Of a stretch of 64,000 nt of DNA, positions 31,082 through 40,910 are shown piece by piece. Made by a program: the position numbers and the translations under genes. Below the pieces are notes generated by a model. The model saw nothing but the letters and a program-made list of their open reading frames with translations. It had not been told where the DNA came from and ran no database searches. The first letter of the stretch is position 1. Each line of letters starts with the position of its first letter. Source of the DNA: Maniola hyperantus (taxonomy: Eukaryota > Arthropoda > Insecta > Lepidoptera > Nymphalidae); the NCBI RefSeq assembly GCF_902806685.2, contig NC_048556.1:12052734-12116733 (forward strand), written 5' to 3'.

Positions 31082-31299
31082 TCTAAATATATAAAAGGAA
31101 AAGGTGACTGACTGACTGACTATCAACGCACAGCTCAAACTACTGGACGGATCGGGCTGAAATTTGGCATGCAGATATAGCTATTATGACGTTAGGCATC
31201 CGCTAAGAAAGGATTTTTGAAAATTCAACCCCTAATGGGGTAAAATAGGGGTTTGAATTTTAAGTAGTCCACGCGGACGAAGTCGCGGGCATAAGCTAG
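31082..31299 (+). mobile_element. Helitron-like family A, full-length copy
   Basis: It begins A|TCTAAATATATAAAAGG and ends AAGCTAG|T, 218 bp. The body has GTGACTGACTGAC, ACTACTGGACGGATCGGGCTG and the 3' dyad GTCCACGCGGAC. The TC start, CTAG end and A|T insertion site are Helitron hallmarks; there is no coding capacity. Confidence 0.75.
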
Positions 31300-31540
31300 T
31301 CATATAATATGACAATGTCTTCTCGTCCACAGTTCCTCAGTGCTTGAAGACCATGGCCTTTGAACAATGCGAGTTGCTAGTGATGACATTATGGATACGA
31401 GACATGGCTATTATGGCCTCACAAAAATTGTCAGAGTCCAAGCGGGCGATGGAGAGAGTTACTACTTCTACGTGATCAGAAATGAGGAAATCCGTAGGAC
31501 TCAACAATTGATGACCAAAAAATGTATATAACGGTACCTA

Positions 31541-31754
31541 TCCATACTTCTATACTAATATTATAAATGGGAAAGAGTCTGTCTGCTTGCTTTTCATGGC
31601 CCCTCCGTTTAACCGATTTTGATGAAATTCGGTACAGAGATAGCCTGTATCACGGGAAAGGACATAGGTTACTTTTGATCCCGGAAAATTAAAGAGATCC
31701 CGCGGGATTTTTAAAAACCTAAATCCACGCGGATAAGTCGCGGGCATCATCTAG
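31541..31754 (+). mobile_element. Helitron-like family B, full-length copy
   Basis: It begins A|TCCATACTTCTATACTAATA and ends CATCTAG|T. The body has CGTTTAACCGATTTTGATGA, ACATAGGTTAC and GGGATTTTTAAAAACC. The last ~45 bp match family A; the 5' part does not. Confidence 0.75.
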
Positions 31755-32211
31755 TTTTGAATACGTTATTACTCTGAACCAATTGAAGTCAAAAAATCTT
31801 TATATTGTAGTCAGGTTCGTTTCGTACTACAGCGATATAAATTCAACTGCTGGCTTTCAAGTTGTCTTCTAGGATTGTCCTGCATGACCTGGCAGTGTGG
31901 TGATGGTGTGATTCCACAATGTCAGGGCAAAGGTGTAAAATAAAAGGGTGTAGAGATAAGGTTTACGATCCGGCGCGCCGCGTCGTGTGGCTTAGTTGTC
32001 GCACACTCAATAGTCGATGGGAATTTAAACCGTCAATATTGTATTGTTATGTATTTGAATAAACCACAGATTGAACTCTGTACAATACTCGTAGGCTGAT
32101 AGATTTGTTTTTTATTGTATCACTATTTAAAATAGGCCACACTGAATTAAACACGAACTGATAGACGTAACTATTTCAATTCAACATGATGGTTTAACAA
32201 AAATAAAAAAA

Positions 32212-32378
32212 TTACGCGGCAGCCGAAAGTAATGACCTTTAGAAGGAGATAGCAGATTTGTAGAGCGTTGTCCCTGTCCTTGATACCGACAAAACGTCAT
32301 ATAGGTATGAGTGACAGAGACAACGCTATACAAAGCCGAAATGGCATTCTAAATGTACATTACTTTCGGCCGGGTACT
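32212..32378. mobile_element. Palindromic TA-type MITE, family P copy 1
   Basis: CAGCCGAAAGTAATG near the left end faces CATTACTTTCGGCC on the right. Inner words TTGTAGAGCGTTGTC and GACAACGCTATACAA also pair. A centre of ACCGACAAAACGTCATATAGG identifies the family shared with 50035 and 50847. Confidence 0.7.
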
Positions 32379-32405
32379 GTACCTTTATATTTCTTATCCA
32401 GAAAT

Positions 32406-32565
32406 TACTAGGTACGAAAATCTGGTGGGAACTCGTTGATTTTTCAGGTTGAAAATTAGCCTATGTCCGTCACCGAGATGCAAGCTATCTCAAATTTGAT
32501 AATGCGGAGCCCTGAAAATGTCACAGACAGACACACTTAAATTATATTTATGGACGTATATTCAT
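32406..32565 (-). mobile_element. Helitron-like family B, decayed minus copy
   Basis: AAAATCTGGTGGGAACTCGTTGATTTTTCAG, TAGCCTATGTCCGTC and GATGCAAGCTATCTC follow the family order on the minus strand. The ends are lost. Confidence 0.55.
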
Positions 32566-32904
32566 AGCTGACGTTAAAGCCTGACATAAATCGTGTAATA
32601 AAGTAGTAACTAGTATTAATTACAATTTGTAATTTTTATCTTTTGGTTCTAGTAGATATTAATATTCGAAGTGAAAACCTCCGTTTAGGTCTAGCTAGAT
32701 TTAACTGGTAGATAGGCAGTAGGTACAGGTCTATGCAAATGGGTGAATTTCTTCAATTTAGCGCGTTTATCATAATAACTGTCAGCGGGAAGATATAAAT
32801 TGTCATTGCACAAGACTGCCGTTAAATGATTATTCAATTCGCAGGTGCAGCTCTTTGAGTGAAGAAAGTTGGGTATTAGTTATTCGAGTATTGCGACGAC
32901 TTAA

Positions 32905-33124
32905 TCTAAATACATAAAAGGAAAAGGTGACTGACTGACTGACTGATCTATCAACGCACAGCTCAAACTACTGGACGGATCGGGCTGAAATTTGGCATGC
33001 ATATAGCTATTATGACGTAGGCATCCGCTAAGAAAGGATTTTTGAAGATTCAACCCCTAAGGGGGTGACATAGGGGTTTGAAATGTGTGTAGTCCACGCG
33101 GATGAAGTCGCGGGCATAAGCTAG
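32905..33124 (+). mobile_element. Helitron-like family A, full-length copy
   Basis: A|TCTAAATACATAAAAGG ... AAGCTAG|T, 220 bp, close to the copy at 31082. A SINE begins 10 bp downstream. Confidence 0.75.
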
Positions 33125-33134
33125 TATCGAATAA

Positions 33135-33442
33135 GCGGTGATAACCTAGTGGTAAGGCGCCAGCCTCTAATTCGGGGAGTCTGGGGTTCAATCCTGCGCA
33201 CGCTCTTCTAACTTTTCGGGGTTATGTGCGTTTTAACGATGGAGGAAAATAATGTGAGAAAACCTGCATGCCTGAGAGTAGGTACTCCATAATGTTTTCA
33301 AAGGTGTGTGAAGTCTGCCAATCCACACTTGGCCAGCCTGGCGTATTATGGCCTAAATTCGGGCCTTCTCTCAGAGTGAGAATTCTGAGAGGAGACCCGT
33401 GTTCAATAGTGGACCGTCGATGGTTGTTTTTTTTTATGATGT
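33135..33442 (+). mobile_element. Full-length tRNA-derived SINE (GATGATG family)
   Basis: The head GCGGTGATAACCTAGTGG and GGTTCAATCCTG gives the A and B boxes. The body continues through TATGTGCGTTTTAA, CTGCATGCCTGAGAG, CAAAGGTGTGTGAAG, CACTTGGCCAGCCTGG and GAGAGGAGACCCG to a T-rich end. Confidence 0.8.
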
Positions 33443-33479
33443 AACCACAAAATTAACGGTTTTCGGATTTGTTTCTTTA

Positions 33480-33660
33480 CTTGTGCTATAAGACTTAGCT
33501 ATTTACCAAATTTCATGATTCTAGGTCAACAGAACAGGAAGTACCCTACAGGTTTTCTTGACAGACACGACGGACAGACGGATAGACAGACAACAAAGTG
33601 AGGGTTTTACCTATTAGGGTTTCTTTTTTTCCTTATGAGGTACGGAACTCTAAAAAACTG
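33480..33660 (+). mobile_element. 3' part of the GTGCGAGTC repeat family
   Basis: It has AAATTTCATGATTCTAGGTCAAC, TTTTCTTGACAGACACGACGGACAG, AGTGAGGGTTTTACC and GGTACGGAACTCTAAAAA, in the order of 17600-17740. Confidence 0.5.
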
Positions 33661-34286
33661 CCATGACAGACAGCTGGCACCATAGCTGTACCGTTTTAAA
33701 TTTCGAGCAAGAAACACTAAAACAAACCTTTAACACAGTTAATAACTAAGTAAGCAGTAAAACGTAAATAAAACTCATAAAATAGATGAACCGTATTATA
33801 AAACCCTCCGCTTACCGTGTTAACAGTACATAAATACCATAGATTTTATACATTTTTTCTTTTTCTTGTCACCCAAGTCCCCATAACCTCCTCGATTCTA
33901 TCTACGCACTGGATACTCCAAAAATTCGATATCATTATTAATCATTAATAAATTTATAACGAATTACAATCAAGCCTTAATCTTTGAGAGCGGTTCCTTT
34001 AGTCCTTGGCTTCGGAGGGAATGCCTTGGACAACAATAAAAAACCTATAAAATATGAGATTGTCGATATTTGTATAGAGGACAGAATATAGAGATGGGCG
34101 TGAAAGTTTTAAACTAGGAAAGTTATTTACGTTTGCTGGTCCAAATGTTTTAATACTTAACGATATCGTTAATTATCGATAAAAGCTCTTTTACATGGTC
34201 TAAATAAAACCAGGGTCAAATCTAGAAAAATGCTTTGTGTGGAAATTCGCACACCGAATTTCGGTATAAATATATTGATTTGATGG
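33661..34286. other. Interval without recognisable genes
   Basis: It includes a TATCGATA site near 34168-34175. No coding or repeat feature was recognised before the LTR element. Confidence 0.3.
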
Positions 34287-34290
34287 GAGC

Positions 34291-35633
34291 TGTAAGGGTG
34301 GTAAATTGGGCGGAATAGAAATATACCCGGATACGGAATAATCTACCACCTTACAAAGATTAGAGGAAAAAAAAATAATTTTAATTTACTTTACTTGATC
34401 TATCTACCTAGTAAAGAATAGAAGCTAGCCGTCGACTCCCTTGTAATGCATATGAGGTGTTATAAATGAAATTTGCTAGATGTTAGGCAAAATTGTTTTT
34501 AATGTAACTTTTACCGGGGTCGCTTAATACAGAATGATGGCTAATGATGCTTAGTTATTCTAGCTTAATGCCAAGACTTAATTTAGATACATTAGAATGA
34601 CTTAGGTAGATAGTACATAAGATCTATGTTTTAAATTTAAGATGCCATTGGCATGGAATAGACAATGACACAGTAAAATTCATAAAATTGTTTCAAAATA
34701 AAAGCTCAGTAGTAAAGACAGGGTTCTTACTGTACACATACACTAAGAAGGTTCACTAAACTGTTGCAGGATACAAACATTTGCTTACTTGTAGGTGCGA
34801 AGACTGCAAGGTAGCTGGACGGCATCGGCCAAGATCCAAAACTCAATTTATTTGATTCTTCACAACCGAAATGTTTCATTACAAAGATTTTCACCAAGTC
34901 TTATCCATAGCAATTAAGTTGTCAACGTGAATGTGCAAAAGAAATAAATACGAAAACGTAAAACGTAAACGGAAAACTAAAACGGAAAACTGAAGCTAAA
35001 CGTAAAACGTAAACGTAAACGTAAACGTAAACGTAAACCCTATTGAACTCCTGGCCACCAATGGTTTTCAGAAGTCCACCCACAACCCATTATCCTCATT
35101 TATTTGGGAAGTTAAAATAACTGGAACATAACTGATGAAACATTGAAAATACGTTAGGATGACTAAAATTTATGACTATTGTATTTTTCCAGGCGAAGCC
35201 ATGGGCGAAAAGAAGTGAGATTTTCCTGGAACGAAAAAAATTCGTCTTCACATGTTGACTCCAGGAAAATTCTAAATCTCAGCAATCGGTGTTGCCAGAC
35301 GCAACCCGAGTGTGGCCGCTCTCAGTTAGTTTGATCATAAAGCCAATTCATTTTTGAATATTTGCGGAACCTAAGGATATATTATAAGAACCGTTTTGTT
35401 AATGACTTAACAATAAACAAATGATATTATGGTTTTATTTAATTATTTTGTTTTATTTTTACGACAATTGACAACGAAGCAAACGCCATCTATTGTGGCT
35501 CGAATGAACTCTGAACATCGACCCACGCGTAGTTCTGCACCTTGATGCTAGGTGGCACCAACATACTTTGAACAAAATAGATTTTAATTAAAAGCGAAAC
35601 GCTAATTAGTAGTTCAAAATTTACAACGTCACA
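34291..35633 (-). repeat. 3' LTR of the gypsy-type element
   Basis: It begins on the plus strand TGTAAGGGTGG and ends AACGTCACA, 1343 bp. GAGC precedes it at 34287-34290 and follows the other LTR at 43419-43422. The hexamer run (CGTAAA)n lies at about 34955-35037. Confidence 0.95.
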
Positions 35634-35636
35634 ATA

Positions 35637-35647
35637 CTTCCCCTCCT
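35637..35647 (-). other. Polypurine tract
   Basis: The minus strand reads AGGAGGGGAAG, three bases before the TG of the 3' LTR. This is the expected position for plus-strand DNA priming. Confidence 0.8.
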
Positions 35648-35994
35648 ACGAAAAGGTTCAACAGGTTGAACCACGCTGCCCTCAGCGTCATCCAACAACT
35701 ACTAACAATTTGCCTGAAACAAACAAAAAAAGAACACAGAAGTTACGCGTGAACGCACATCTACTACTAACAAGGAAAATTGTCTAACAAAATAAATATA
35801 CTGAAAACAGTGTAAGGTTTTATACATTATACTTAACTACACAACCCTAACTTCTAAAAAGAATATATACAAAAAAACTTCATGGTGTCTAAGACACTTG
35901 AGTGGAAACATCTTGGCATCATTCTTCAGCTGACTGATAGAATGCGTCTAGGCCTACGGTGGTTCACTCTTTTAAACTACCATCTTAATATTTG

Positions 35995-36345
35995 TTACTC
36001 AACAAATACGGAAAATCTGGTTGTGAACGGGTCCATCTGATATGGCAACCGTTCTCTATCCCATTCGGAAAAATAAAACCGAATCAAAATCGGAATATGA
36101 GAAAAAAAAAAACGAAATAACTCTCCTAGAAAATAGATCTCGGAACAGAATCGGAAAAATAACAGAAATGATCCATTATCTAGAAGGAAAACGAAAACAA
36201 AACACAAAACCCCCCCCTTTTCGTTATCCCCAAAGTACGATATTTGCATTTTTACTTTCTCAACCGGTTGGTCTACCACAAGCATTCCAATCATCACATA
36301 TTCATCCCTACATACATCCACTACATTCCTCCTCAACTGAACCAT
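35995..36345 (-). CDS. Unrecognised 116-codon ORF between pol and 3' LTR
   Basis: It starts at an ATG (36343-36345) and sits where env lies in errantivirus-like elements. Composition is aromatic and hydrophobic in the middle (SFLLFFRFCSEIYFLGELF), but there is no signal peptide, cleavage site or glycosylation pattern. It may be chance in a T-rich 3' region. Confidence 0.15.
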   Translation of the reverse strand: MVQLRRNVVDVCRDEYVMIGMLVVDQPVEKVKMQISYFGDNEKGGVLCFVFVFLLDNGSFLLFFRFCSEIYFLGELFRFFFSHIPILIRFYFSEWDRERLPYQMDPFTTRFSVFVE

Positions 36346-36456
36346 GGTAATGTAACTGTTAACTCAGAACATCACTACACTCATTCAAATTCCTAATTGA
36401 ATATTGATAACTTAAATATTCAAACAGTTTAGACCAAACTAAGTAATGGCAAATAT

Positions 36457-39400
36457 CTACTTCTTAATATCCTTAATATGCCAAGTGCCTATTGGGTGGT
36501 TGTCAGCTACTCTAACTAGTTCATAAACCAAAGGTGACAAAACCTTGACAACCCTGCACTTTTCATACTTAGGTGCCAGCTTAGCTGCGAAAAAATTTGT
36601 AGCGTCGCTTTGTGGATAGGTCTTTTTCCACACTATGTCCCCAACAGAATAGCTTGCAGACCTACGCCTTAAGTTGTAATGCGTTGCATACTCTGCATGA
36701 GCCTGAAACAAATTTCTCCTAACCTGACCAAATATGTCCTCCAAAGTTCCAAACTTTCCTGCGTATTCCTCCCTTGGAATTCCGGCCTCGTACTCCTTAT
36801 CCGTGTCCTTATAGAAGGAACCATTTAAAACCGGTTCTCTAGCGTGGACAAGGAAGAACGGGGAGAATCCAGTGGATTCATTAACCGCACTGTTTATGGC
36901 GAACTGGACCTTGTACAGGTTTTCGTCCCAGGACCTGTGGTTATCTTTCACAAAAGCGGCTACAGCAGTCATAACAACCTTATTGTACCTCTCAACAAGG
37001 TTAACTTGCGGAGTGTACAGTGGTGTGTAGTGTAATTTCGGAATATTATAACGCTTAATGAGATTACGGAATTCAGATCCTGTAAATTGGGACCCATTGT
37101 CCACAATCACAGTCTCTGGAACACTATGGTTCAAAAATACAAAATTCTCTAGCGCTTTAACAACAGCGGCACCTGTGGCACGCCGTAACGGAAACAACAT
37201 TGTATATTTCGAAAAACAACACGTCACCACAAAAAGAAATGTAAATCCTGATTTAGACCTAGGCAAAGGTCCGACTAAATCAGCCGAAATGACCTGAAAA
37301 GGTCTCTCGCAGACTTTAGGCTTCCCTAGCAGACCTGGAGTGGCTGATGTCGTGTGTTTATACGCAGAGCAAGTATCACAATTCTTAACGTACTCAACCA
37401 CGTCCTTATACATACCACGCCAAAAATATCTGAGGGATAATCTGCGATGAGTTTTGAACACACCGAAATGACCTGCAGTTGCGTCTGCATGGTTTTGTTG
37501 CATAATTCTAAGGATGTCGTTCTTGTGGACTACCTCTTTCCAGTCGAACTCACTGAGAAGCTGGTATTTACATTTACTGTAACGATATAGTTTATCGTTC
37601 AAAATACAAAAATTCGGAAAATTTGCTGGATTGATTTTACAGCCATTAAATGTTTTGTCATACCAGTCATCTACCAAAACTTGTTGACTAGAGTTATCAT
37701 TACGATCACCAACTACATCTACGTGTATGAGTCTCGACAAGGTATCCGGAACTACATTATCACAACCCTTCCTATGTTCGATAACAAAATTATACTGTGA
37801 TAATCTACAACCCCATCTGGCGAGTCGTCCTGAGGGATTTTCTAAATTTAAGAACCACTTTAGGGATGCATGGTCTGTGATAATTGTGACTGGCTTGGAA
37901 CCAAAATAAGCCTGAAATTTCTCCACTGCAAAAATCACAGCTAGAGCCTCGCGTTCCGTCGCGCTGTAATTCCTTTCGTTTTTATTTAGGCTCCTACTGA
38001 CATACGCAATGGGATGATCGCAACCATCGGTTTCTTGCGTCAGCATACCGCCAACACCATATGCAGAAGCATCACAATGTATTTTGAATGGTTTTTCAAA
38101 ATTCGGTACCGCAAGAACAGGTGCGGTTACCAACGCATTCTTCAATGTATTAAATGCTACCTCTGCCTGTTCGCTCCACTCAAATTTAGGTGCGTTCTTT
38201 CCTTTACTCGTTAGTCTATTGAGTGGTGCAGCGATGGTTGAAAAATTCCTAATAAAGCGCCTGTACCAAGAACAAGTGCCTAGGAAAATCTTTACCTCCT
38301 GTGCAGTTTTTGGGGTCGGAAAGTTCAAAACTGCGGCAACTTTTCCAGGATCTGTGCGTAAACCAAATTCATCCACTATATACCCTAAATATTTCAAAGA
38401 GTTTCGAAAAAAATTACATTTATCAAAATTTATGGATAGTTGAGCCATTTTTAGTTTATCCAGAACTCTGTTTAATAAAATTAAATGGGTTTCAAAATCA
38501 GCAGAACAAATAACAATATCATCTATATAACAAAATACTATTCCATTTTCAATATCACTACAAAAATTTTGATTAAATAACTGGTCCATTAACCTCTGCT
38601 GTCGTGCTGGTGCACCGCATAGGCCAAACGGCATGACTTTAAATTTGAATAACCCTCTACCAGGAACTGTAAAACTGGTTTTTTCCTGAGAGTCGTTAGC
38701 TAACGGAATTTGCCAGAAACTTGAACTTAAATCAATCGATGATAAAAACCTTGCCTCTTTCAAGCTATCTAGAATTTGTGGAATGTACGGTATTGAGTAT
38801 GAATCCCCCTTTGTCACTGAATTTAATTTCCTGCAATCTAGGCAAAATCTCCAGTCTCCATTTGCCTTTTTCACTAAAATTGCTGGGTTATTCCAAGGGC
38901 TTTCACTCGGAGTAACTACGTCCATTTCCAGCATCCTATCTAACTCTTTACTTAAAGCTTCCTTCTTTTCGGGAGAAAGTGGATATTGTTTTATTTTTAT
39001 TGGCAAGGCATCACCGGTGTCAATAACATGTTCAATTAATTTTGTTCTACCCAATCCAATTTTCGTTGAAGAAATATCTAAAAATTTATTTACTACAGAC
39101 TGGGCTAATTCTTTCTGTTGAGATGATAAGTTTTCAAAAGAAGTGATGGTATGAATTTGTTCATTATCAATCGCACAAATATTGTAAAATTGAGAAGGTG
39201 CCTTAATTAATTCTAAATTATCAAAAATGCCAGGGGCTAACTGAAATGTTTTCCAAAAGTCACAACCAAAAATAACATCCGCTATTATAGAGGGTACTAC
39301 AAAAAATTTTATTATGTGAGTTACGGAATTATAAGTAATCGGAATAAACATATAACCCATGCAATCAAGTTTGTCTCCATTTGCCACTGAAAATGTGGTA

Positions 39401-39645
39401 TCAATACTGCTATGCAATTTATAACCGAATCTCAAAAAAACCTTGTGCGCCTGGTTACCCAAAATTGACGCGCAAGCACCGGAATCTAGTAAACCTGTAA
39501 TCTCAAAACCGTCAACAAAAACCTTTAAATGTGGCCTAAAGTCTCGTTTATCCACTGAATACAGAACTGTGTCAGGTAAAAGGGATGTTTTGTTGTTAAT
39601 GACCAAGTTATTTACTTGTGTCTCTGCACAGTTCTTACTAATTAG
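36457..39645 (-). CDS. pol: Pol polyprotein of the gypsy-type element (protease, RT, RNase H, integrase)
   Basis: The frame is open for about 1060 codons after the slip site. Counting from the TTG at 39606, the aspartic protease is at about residues 28-130 with LLDSGA at 39-44. The reverse transcriptase has KKANGDWRFCLDCRKLN and the catalytic FCYIDDIVICS (about 360). RNase H starts at IHCDASAYGVGG. Integrase has an HHCC finger (H..H...CDTCSAY) and a DDE triad: SADLVGP, VIVDNGSQF and VNLVERYN. The C-terminus (YSVGDIVWKK ... GTWHIKDIKK) is a small SH3-like tail. Pol copies the RNA to DNA and inserts it. All key residues I can check are present. The frame begins without ATG, so translation is expected only as a Gag-Pol fusion through the -1 site. 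Confidence 0.92.
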   Translation of the reverse strand, partial: LISKNCAETQVNNLVINNKTSLLPDTVLYSVDKRDFRPHLKVFVDGFEITGLLDSGACASILGNQAHKVFLRFGYKLHSSIDTTFSVANGDKLDCMGYMFIPITYNSVTHIIKFFVVPSIIADVIFGCDFWKTFQLAPGIFDNLELIKAPSQFYNICAIDNEQIHTITSFENLSSQQKELAQSVVNKFLDISSTKIGLGRTKLIEHVIDTGDALPIKIKQYPLSPEKKEALSKELDRMLEMDVVTPSESPWNNPAILVKKANGDWRFCLDCRKLNSVTKGDSYSIPYIPQILDSLKEARFLSSIDLSSSFWQIPLANDSQEKTSFTVPGRGLFKFKVMPFGLCGAPARQQRLMDQLFNQNFCSDIENGIVFCYIDDIVICSADFETHLILLNRVLDKLKMAQLSINFDKCNFFRNSLKYLGYIVDEFGLRTDPGKVAAVLNFPTPKTAQEVKIFLGTCSWYRRFIRNFSTIAAPLNRLTSKGKNAPKFEWSEQAEVAFNTLKNALVTAPVLAVPNFEKPFKIHCDASAYGVGGMLTQETDGCDHPIAYVSRSLNKNERNYSATEREALAVIFAVEKFQAYFGSKPVTIITDHASLKWFLNLENPSGRLARWGCRLSQYNFVIEHRKGCDNVVPDTLSRLIHVDVVGDRNDNSSQQVLVDDWYDKTFNGCKINPANFPNFCILNDKLYRYSKCKYQLLSEFDWKEVVHKNDILRIMQQNHADATAGHFGVFKTHRRLSLRYFWRGMYKDVVEYVKNCDTCSAYKHTTSATPGLLGKPKVCERPFQVISADLVGPLPRSKSGFTFLFVVTCCFSKYTMLFPLRRATGAAVVKALENFVFLNHSVPETVIVDNGSQFTGSEFRNLIKRYNIPKLHYTPLYTPQVNLVERYNKVVMTAVAAFVKDNHRSWDENLYKVQFAINSAVNESTGFSPFFLVHAREPVLNGSFYKDTDKEYEAGIPREEYAGKFGTLEDIFGQVRRNLFQAHAEYATHYNLRRRSASYSVGDIVWKKTYPQSDATNFFAAKLAPKYEKCRVVKVLSPLVYELVRVADNHPIGTWHIKDIKK

Positions 39646-40910
39646 TTTTTTGAATTTTTGTCCGGAGCGGGTTTACTAATCGCCTTTTTACTACAACTTG
39701 GACATGTCTTTACTGTAAAGTTCTGACGTCCACACGAAAAACATCTAATAAATTTCGGAACTGTCCTGCAAAATTTAAAGGAATGGTTACCCTTGCCGCA
39801 CTTGTAACATAGTTGTTTATTTGTTTTCGAAAAATCAGTGCCTTTACTTGTATCAACCTTAGGTGCAGGTGTGACTGAAAGTGTGTTTATCTGTTTTGTC
39901 ACTTGTTTGTAAGCAAACTCTGAACTTAAAGTTGCCTTAGTGTTAGTAGGCTCAGAAAATAAGGCGGAACGCTGCCTCGCAGCCTCTAGTTTGCGACACT
40001 TTTCCTTCAACATTGCGACAGACTTAATGTCAACAAGAGCTAATTGTTCTGAGTAAAAAGGGCGAATATTATGTAATAAAATTTGTAACTTTTGTTCTTC
40101 GGAAAGTGGTGTTGACAACCTTGAAAACATGCAAAACATTACAGCGAAATAGATAGACACAGGTTCTTCAGAGCCTTGTGTTCTTGCTCGAATTTCACCT
40201 AGCAACCTGTAGTCGTAATCTACTGCATCAAATTCCTCTAAAAATAAAGTTTTCAATTCTGACCAAGACGAAACTTGACATTTGTTGCCTCTGTACCATG
40301 ACAATGCTCGGCCTGTAAAAAGATGAAATGCAGAAACAAATAATTTTCCATCTGAAACGCCATAAGATCTTTTATATTCCTCAACGCGTTCGATGAAACT
40401 GCGCGGATCACCCTGTCCGTTGAAATTTAACTTCCACTTGGCCACATTTTTATCACCAGTGCAGTCAACGGCGGTACTCTCGGAATCCAGTGATTCGTCG
40501 TGAGACGACTCATTGTCAGCATCTAATCTGGAAATCAAACTCTGCAACTTTGTATGTAATTCACTCTTCCTACTTATTAAGCTGAGTTCGGAACACTGTA
40601 TTCTCAAAATTCTAAAGTACAAATGTGAAGCTAAAGCTTTAGACCTACAGAGGGCATGTCTATCTTTAGTGTCAGAACACTTTTTTAATAAATCTTCTAA
40701 GTCTTGAAGTTTTTTAGTAATAACCCCTAACTCACTTTCAGAAGAGAAATCTGTCTCTAAAATTGATTCAGAAGGAATTTCCTGAATTAATTGTTTTAAC
40801 TGTTTCTTTAAACCTAGCACTGTAGGTGCTGGAGTTTCGGAACGAATGGATACCTCATAACACAATTCGTCCTTCAAAAGTGAATGAAACTGGGCAAAAG
40901 TCTGTTCCAT
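39642..40910 (-). CDS. gag: Gag polyprotein of the gypsy-type element
   Basis: The ORF is 422 residues from an ATG at 40910 to a TAA at 39642-39644. The N-terminal ~130 residues are helical and charged. About residues 155-330 are a retrotransposon Gag capsid domain (WKLNFNGQGDPRSFIERVEEY ... ALSWYRG ... LKTLFLEEFDA). Near the C-terminus is a CCHC zinc knuckle, CYKCGKGNHSFKFC. A second, CFSCGRQNFTVKTC, has Phe at the usual His position, a variant common in insect gypsy-type Gags as I recall. Gag packages the genomic RNA and forms the particle. The last codons overlap the frameshift site that leads into pol. Confidence 0.92.
   Translation of the reverse strand: MEQTFAQFHSLLKDELCYEVSIRSETPAPTVLGLKKQLKQLIQEIPSESILETDFSSESELGVITKKLQDLEDLLKKCSDTKDRHALCRSKALASHLYFRILRIQCSELSLISRKSELHTKLQSLISRLDADNESSHDESLDSESTAVDCTGDKNVAKWKLNFNGQGDPRSFIERVEEYKRSYGVSDGKLFVSAFHLFTGRALSWYRGNKCQVSSWSELKTLFLEEFDAVDYDYRLLGEIRARTQGSEEPVSIYFAVMFCMFSRLSTPLSEEQKLQILLHNIRPFYSEQLALVDIKSVAMLKEKCRKLEAARQRSALFSEPTNTKATLSSEFAYKQVTKQINTLSVTPAPKVDTSKGTDFSKTNKQLCYKCGKGNHSFKFCRTVPKFIRCFSCGRQNFTVKTCPSCSKKAISKPAPDKNSKN
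39645..39651 (-). promoter_or_regulatory. -1 ribosomal frameshift site A AAA AAC
   Basis: The gag frame reads TCA AAA AAC TAA. The heptamer A AAA AAC fits the X XXY YYZ slippery rule and abuts the gag stop. A -1 slip gives AAA AAA CTA ATT, which is exactly the pol frame and stays open to 36457. The pol frame has no ATG in this junction, which supports frameshifting over independent initiation. Downstream RNA structure was not evaluated. Confidence 0.8.

Noticed and set aside
36042..36350. 102-codon plus-strand frame in the LTR element
   Set aside because: Antisense to the element, in its A/T-rich 3' region, with no domain.
38084..38443. Plus-strand frames inside pol
   Set aside because: Antisense shadows of the conserved pol frame.
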